Below, piece after piece: positions 6,400-8,847 of a DNA stretch of 8,847 bases. The stretch lies in NCBI RefSeq assembly GCF_934754925.1, contig NZ_CAKVJA010000065.1:1-8847 (forward strand), written 5' to 3'. Numbering within the stretch: the stretch's first letter is position 1; each line of letters opens with the position of its first letter. Source of the DNA: an uncultured Clostridium sp. GTDB taxonomy: Bacteria; Bacillota; Clostridia; Clostridiales; Clostridiaceae. Below the pieces are notes generated by a model, which ran no database searches, was not told where the DNA came from, and worked only from the letters and a program-made list of their open reading frames with translations. The translations under genes were made by a program, and so were the position numbers.

Positions 6400-6423
6400 A
6401 TACAAAGGCTAGGGGGAAATTTT

Positions 6424-7176
6424 ATGGTAGATATACATTCTCATATAATAAATGAAATAGATGATGGTTCAAAAAGTATTGATATGACAATAAACATGCT
6501 AAAAAAATCAGAACAGTCAGGAACAACAGATATAATTGCAACACCTCATTTCATGAGAGGAAGATTTGAAGTTGAGTATAAAGATGTAGTTAAAAAGGTA
6601 GAAGAATTAAAAAAGATAGTAAAAGAAAATAACATAGATATTAATATATATGCAGGACAAGAAGTTTATTATAGTAGAAAACTTATAGAATATTATAATG
6701 ATAAGATAATAGGAACAATTAATAATACAAAATATATGTTAATAGAGCTTCCAATGTTAGAGTTTAATATAGATGAAGTAATAAACACAATATATGAGTT
6801 ACAAATAAGAGGAATTGTTCCAATAATAGCTCATCCAGAAAGATACAAACAATTTATTAAAAAACCATCAATGATTAATTCTCTTATAAAAGAGGGAATG
6901 TTATTCCAAATGAATACAGGTAGTATTGTTGGAGATTTTGGAAAAGATGTTAAGAAAACTGCAGCTAAATACTTAGAACATAATGTATATAGCTTTATTG
7001 GATCAGATGCTCATAGAGATAGAGGAAGAGACACTGATATAAGTGAAGCATTAAATATTTTAGAACTACCACAAAAAAAGGAATTTATTAATAATGGGAA
7101 AGTAATGCTTCAAAATGGAGATGTAGAATTTAAGGGAACTACAGTTAAAGAAAAGAAATTTTTAGGAATATTTTAA
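6424..7176 (+). CDS. cpsB: PHP-family protein-tyrosine phosphatase, CpsB/YwqE type
   Basis: This 250-residue cytoplasmic enzyme belongs to the PHP-fold, metal-dependent tyrosine phosphatases that dephosphorylate the bacterial tyrosine kinase controlling capsule or exopolysaccharide chain length. The family metal ligands are all visible: His5 and His7 in MVDIHSHI, His42 in ATPHF, Glu80 in AGQE, Glu108 in IELP, His137 in IAHPERY, and Asp195 and His197 in GSDAH. Length is normal for the family. The ATG at 6424 is preceded by AGGGGG at 6411-6416 with 7 nt spacing. In typical operons this gene lies beside a Wzz-like membrane adaptor and a tyrosine kinase. Here the adaptor gene begins only at 8445, beyond a convergent sigma factor gene, so the phosphatase appears to be transcribed separately. 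A kinase is not within the window. The symbol follows the family; ywqE or capC names also apply. Confidence 0.9.
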   Translation: MVDIHSHIINEIDDGSKSIDMTINMLKKSEQSGTTDIIATPHFMRGRFEVEYKDVVKKVEELKKIVKENNIDINIYAGQEVYYSRKLIEYYNDKIIGTINNTKYMLIELPMLEFNIDEVINTIYELQIRGIVPIIAHPERYKQFIKKPSMINSLIKEGMLFQMNTGSIVGDFGKDVKKTAAKYLEHNVYSFIGSDAHRDRGRDTDISEALNILELPQKKEFINNGKVMLQNGDVEFKGTTVKEKKFLGIF

Positions 7177-7212
7177 AACTTATAATATAACTTAAACAAC
7201 TATTTTTATTAT

Positions 7213-7293
7213 TAAGCTATGTTTTAAAAGTAAGTTGATATTAAAAGCTTATTTAATTAAGTTAATATCAGCATAGATTTAAAACATAGCTTA
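7213..7293. terminator. 81-bp imperfect palindrome, bidirectional terminator between convergent genes
   Basis: The outer arms are perfect over 16 bp: TAAGCTATGTTTTAAA (7213-7228) and TTTAAAACATAGCTTA (7278-7293). An inner 9-bp stem pairs TGATATTAA (7236-7244) with TTAATATCA (7262-7270), and CTTA/TAAG closes the tip (7248-7251, 7258-7261). It lies 37 nt after the cpsB stop codon and 3 nt after the sigma gene stop codon. The flanks are T-rich on both strands, though without long T-runs. TTAT occurs just outside each arm (7209-7212, 7294-7297), so a small miniature-element origin is also possible. Confidence 0.65.
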
Positions 7294-7296
7294 TTA

Positions 7297-7935
7297 TTAA
7301 TTTTCAATAAATTTACGAATTCTAGATAATAAAGCAAGTAATTCACGCCTTTTCTTTGGATAATTTAAGTTATGTTCAATACAATATCTATATAAGGTAC
7401 AATCTTCAGTAAGGTAAGCAATTCTAATTAGTTCAAATTCATCAGGAGAAAGAGCAGTTCTTAAAGAATCAATGAGCATAGAGTTAATCACATAATCTTC
7501 TAAATCAAAAGAATCAGAAATTAAATCTTCAATTTCTGTATCTTCATCAATATCAATATTAAGACTAGATTCATCTTTATATTTAATTTGATTACGGGCT
7601 AAGTTTTTGAAACCATTTTTAATTGAATTAATAATATAAGCATCAATATATTCTCCACCCTTAGCAAGATCATATTTATTAATAGCAGTAATAATAGATA
7701 TATTTCCAATCTGTATTAAATCATCAGCATCATAATTTTTTAATTTGTACTTAAAAGCATATTTTTTTATTAGAAATTGATATTTTTCAATAAAAAAGAG
7801 AATAGATTTTTCATTACCACTCTTAGCATTACATAAAATAGTAAATAAATTTTCAAAATTACATTTTACATTTCTATTCCTGTTATTGAAATTATAATTA
7901 TTATTTTCTTGAGTTTCTGCATATAAAGATTTCAA
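7297..7935 (-). CDS. Divergent sigma-70-family RNA polymerase sigma factor
   Basis: This protein of 212 residues (215 from the GTG at 7944) looks like a small alternative sigma factor with regions 2 and 4. After an Asn-rich N-terminus (to about residue 25), residues about 33-118 resemble region 2, with a recognisable core YDADDLIQIGNISI...INKYD at 68-88 that in the family binds the core polymerase clamp and reads the -10 element. An acidic linker (about 121-147, rich in Asp/Glu) leads to a region-4-like helical C-terminus (about 153-211, ALSPDEFELIRIAYL then a basic helix with PKKRRE). I chose TTG 7935 because AGGGGGTG (complement of 7942-7949) lies 6 nt before it, whereas the GTG at 7944 falls inside that ribosome site. 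No anti-sigma gene is adjacent. It is convergent with cpsB and divergent from the Wzz-like gene, so control of the polysaccharide locus is plausible but inferred. Region 4 is weak by eye. Confidence 0.8.
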   Translation of the reverse strand: MKSLYAETQENNNYNFNNRNRNVKCNFENLFTILCNAKSGNEKSILFFIEKYQFLIKKYAFKYKLKNYDADDLIQIGNISIITAINKYDLAKGGEYIDAYIINSIKNGFKNLARNQIKYKDESSLNIDIDEDTEIEDLISDSFDLEDYVINSMLIDSLRTALSPDEFELIRIAYLTEDCTLYRYCIEHNLNYPKKRRELLALLSRIRKFIEN

Positions 7936-7941
7936 AATTGA

Positions 7942-7949
7942 CACCCCCT
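7942..7949 (-). promoter_or_regulatory. Ribosome binding site that favours the TTG start at 7935
   Basis: On the minus strand AGGGGGTG matches the AGGAGGTG consensus at seven of eight bases and lies 6 nt before TTG at 7935. The GTG at 7944-7942 is the end of this site itself, so it is an unlikely start. Confidence 0.65.
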
Positions 7950-7961
7950 AAATTGAATACG

Positions 7962-7979
7962 GCTTTTTATAAAAAAAGC
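7962..7979 (-). other. Short hairpin in the sigma factor mRNA leader
   Basis: GCTTTTT at 7962-7968 pairs with AAAAAGC at 7973-7979, loop ATAA. It lies about 13 nt upstream of the Shine-Dalgarno in the minus-strand leader. Any role in translation is unproven. Confidence 0.4.
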
Positions 7980-8004
7980 GAACATACATTCTAGAACATA
8001 TGTT
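7980..8004. repeat. Direct repeat and palindrome near the sigma gene transcription start
   Basis: GAACATA occurs at 7980-7986 and 7994-8000, with starts 14 nt apart. The second copy is part of the perfect palindrome AACATATGTT at 7995-8004. They lie at or just downstream of the predicted start of transcription (about 7999), a usual place for a repressor site. Confidence 0.4.
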
Positions 8005-8005
8005 T

Positions 8006-8034
8006 ATTATACTACATATTCAAAAAAATGGAAA
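8006..8034 (-). promoter_or_regulatory. Predicted promoter of the sigma factor gene
   Basis: On the minus strand, TTTCCA (complement of 8029-8034) and a consensus TATAAT (complement of 8006-8011) are 17 nt apart. The leader would be about 60 nt. Confidence 0.55.
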
Positions 8035-8098
8035 CTAAAATGCGTAAGTTTTGTGAGATTTTACAAGAATTCAAAAAAGTTAAAAAATAAAAAAATAG

Positions 8099-8184
8099 AA
8101 AATAAAACCATTAAATAAAAAATGTTAAATAAAGTAATTAAATGGGAAAATAAAACGATTTAATTTACAAAATAAAACATTAAA
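8099..8184. repeat. Three A-rich direct repeats, AAAATAAAAC(N)ATTWAA
   Basis: Copies lie at 8099-8115, 8147-8163 and 8169-8184, with starts 48 and 22 nt apart, inside the gene-free stretch 7945-8444. A looser copy is near 8113-8133. They sit 70-155 nt upstream of the -10 element at 8254. They could be activator sites or phased A-tracts that bend DNA. Confidence 0.45.
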
Positions 8185-8202
8185 GTTTAGTAAAACTTTT
8201 AC
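8182..8202. repeat. Overlapping palindromes upstream of the polysaccharide promoter
   Basis: AAAGTTT (8182-8188) and AAACTTT (8193-8199) form one dyad; GTAAAACTTTTAC (8190-8202) is a second, perfect 13-nt one. They lie about 52-72 nt upstream of the -10 element and could hold a dimeric regulator. Confidence 0.35.
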
Positions 8203-8250
8203 GAGTAATATTATTTATAATTTATGAGACTTTTAATTGCATTTTTTTTA

Positions 8251-8259
8251 TGATATAAT
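8251..8259 (+). promoter_or_regulatory. Extended -10 promoter of the Wzz-like gene
   Basis: TGATATAAT at 8251-8259 matches an extended -10 element (TGnTATAAT) exactly. The -35 region is poor (TTTTAA at 8231-8236, 17 nt spacer), as is common with extended -10 promoters. The leader would be about 180 nt. Confidence 0.6.
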
Positions 8260-8276
8260 AATCGATGCAAGAAATA

Positions 8277-8305
8277 TGTCGAAAAATGTAGAAAAAAGTA
8301 ACGAA
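8277..8305 (+). promoter_or_regulatory. Cluster of Spo0A-box-like sites in the leader
   Basis: TGTCGAA at 8277-8283 matches the core 0A box exactly. TGTAGAA at 8287-8293 (one mismatch) and TAACGAA at 8299-8305 (two mismatches) follow in the same orientation, with starts 10 and 12 nt apart, near one helical turn. They lie just downstream of the predicted start of transcription, where binding would most likely repress. Confidence 0.4.
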
Positions 8306-8444
8306 AAACAGTATATAAAAAAGTTAATTAGATAATTATAAATATAATTAAAATTATATTAAATGCGAAATAAAAATCACAAAAGGTAAAATCTATTTAA
8401 GGACTAATTTTTATTTAATTAAAAAAGAAAAGGAGAGTTTATTA

Positions 8445-8847
8445 ATGAAGCAAATGGAAGAACAAGTAATAAGCATATCAGAAATTTTTGAAGCATTAAA
8501 GAAACGTTGGATATTAATAGTTTCTATTACTTTAGTTGCCACATTAATTTCAGGGGTATTGAGCTTCTTTGTAATTAAGCCAACTTACGAAACAAGTACT
8601 AAGGTTTTCATAGGTAAGGAAGAAAGCAACGTAGAAGGATACAATACTAATGATATTCAAATGTATCAAAAACTTTTACAAACTTATGCAGAAACAATAA
8701 AAACAAATGAAGTTATACAAGCTGCAATTAAAAATACTAATACAAACTTAACAGTTGAAGAAGTCAAAAAAAGTTTAACAGTAACGCCTATAAGTGATAC
8801 TCAAATACTTCAAATTAAATATCAAAATAAGAATCCACAAGTAGCAA
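8445..8847 (+). CDS. Wzz/CpsC-type polysaccharide co-polymerase, N-terminal part (runs off the window)
   Basis: The first 134 codons are present; the gene continues past the right edge. Members of this family (CpsC, CapA, YveK, Wzz) are inner-membrane proteins that set polysaccharide chain length and, in Gram-positives, activate the partner tyrosine kinase. The N-terminus has the family order: a short cytoplasmic segment with ISEIFEALKKRW (residues 11-22), one membrane helix (about 23-44), then KPTYETSTKVFIG (45-57), typical of the start of the extracytoplasmic domain, and a helical segment with YQKLLQTYAETIKTNEVI (about 71-88). The ATG has AAGGAG at 8430-8435, 9 nt away. The upstream 500-bp control region and the nearby CpsB phosphatase suggest that it is the first gene of a capsule or exopolysaccharide operon, probably followed by the kinase. 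The symbol is left blank because several family names apply. Confidence 0.88.
   Translation, partial: MKQMEEQVISISEIFEALKKRWILIVSITLVATLISGVLSFFVIKPTYETSTKVFIGKEESNVEGYNTNDIQMYQKLLQTYAETIKTNEVIQAAIKNTNTNLTVEEVKKSLTVTPISDTQILQIKYQNKNPQVA

Noticed and set aside
8028..8090. 20-codon ORF METKMRKFCEILQEF... in the large intergenic region
   Set aside because: No ribosome binding site, and it overlaps the predicted sigma promoter.
8080..8200. CRISPR array suggested by repeated A-rich units
   Set aside because: The repeats are short, low-complexity and unevenly spaced, with no unique spacers or nearby cas genes.

Overview
The window is very AT-rich (GC-poor codons, A-tract and TA-rich spacers), with strong Gram-positive Shine-Dalgarno sites and frequent TTG/GTG starts. 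Together with a class B sortase, an SPKTG wall-sorting signal and a CpsB-type phosphatase, this points to a low-GC Firmicute, most likely Clostridium sensu stricto. The species cannot be fixed from the sequence alone.

Layout. (1) 110-1705 (+): complete prfC, release factor 3, ended by a strong terminator. (2) 1866-2279 (-): an unrecognised 137-aa acidic protein with its own terminator and promoter. (3) 2567-6305 (+): a surface-adhesin module. A 652-aa wall-anchored protein has a signal peptide, a Cys-Gln thioester domain, three SpaA/Cna-B-type Ig domains with isopeptide residues, a Thr/Asn/Lys linker, SPKTG and a membrane tail. It is followed by a terminator, a compact GC-rich RNA-like structure, a class B sortase, and a small secreted protein with a second thioester domain but no visible wall anchor. 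(4) 6424-7176 (+): a CpsB/YwqE-type PHP tyrosine phosphatase. (5) 7297-7935 (-): a divergent sigma-70-family factor, convergent with cpsB across an 81-bp palindrome. (6) 7936-8444: about 500 bp without a gene, holding divergent promoters, A-rich repeats, palindromes and Spo0A-box-like sites. (7) 8445 to the edge (+): N-terminal part of a Wzz/CpsC-type polysaccharide co-polymerase, probably the first gene of a capsule or exopolysaccharide operon.

How the parts fit. Genes 3-7 all concern the cell surface. The sortase is the obvious enzyme to anchor the thioester adhesin, because SPKTG is the kind of motif used by the class B sortase of Clostridioides difficile. The anchorless thioester protein is the least conventional product. 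The phosphatase would normally sit beside the Wzz-like protein and a tyrosine kinase; here a sigma factor gene and a long regulatory region separate them, which suggests dedicated control of the polysaccharide operon.

The best candidates for something undescribed are the structured leader at 4591-4682, the anchorless thioester protein, and the sigma factor with repeat-rich control region at the polysaccharide locus. No tRNA, rRNA, CRISPR array or intact insertion sequence was seen.
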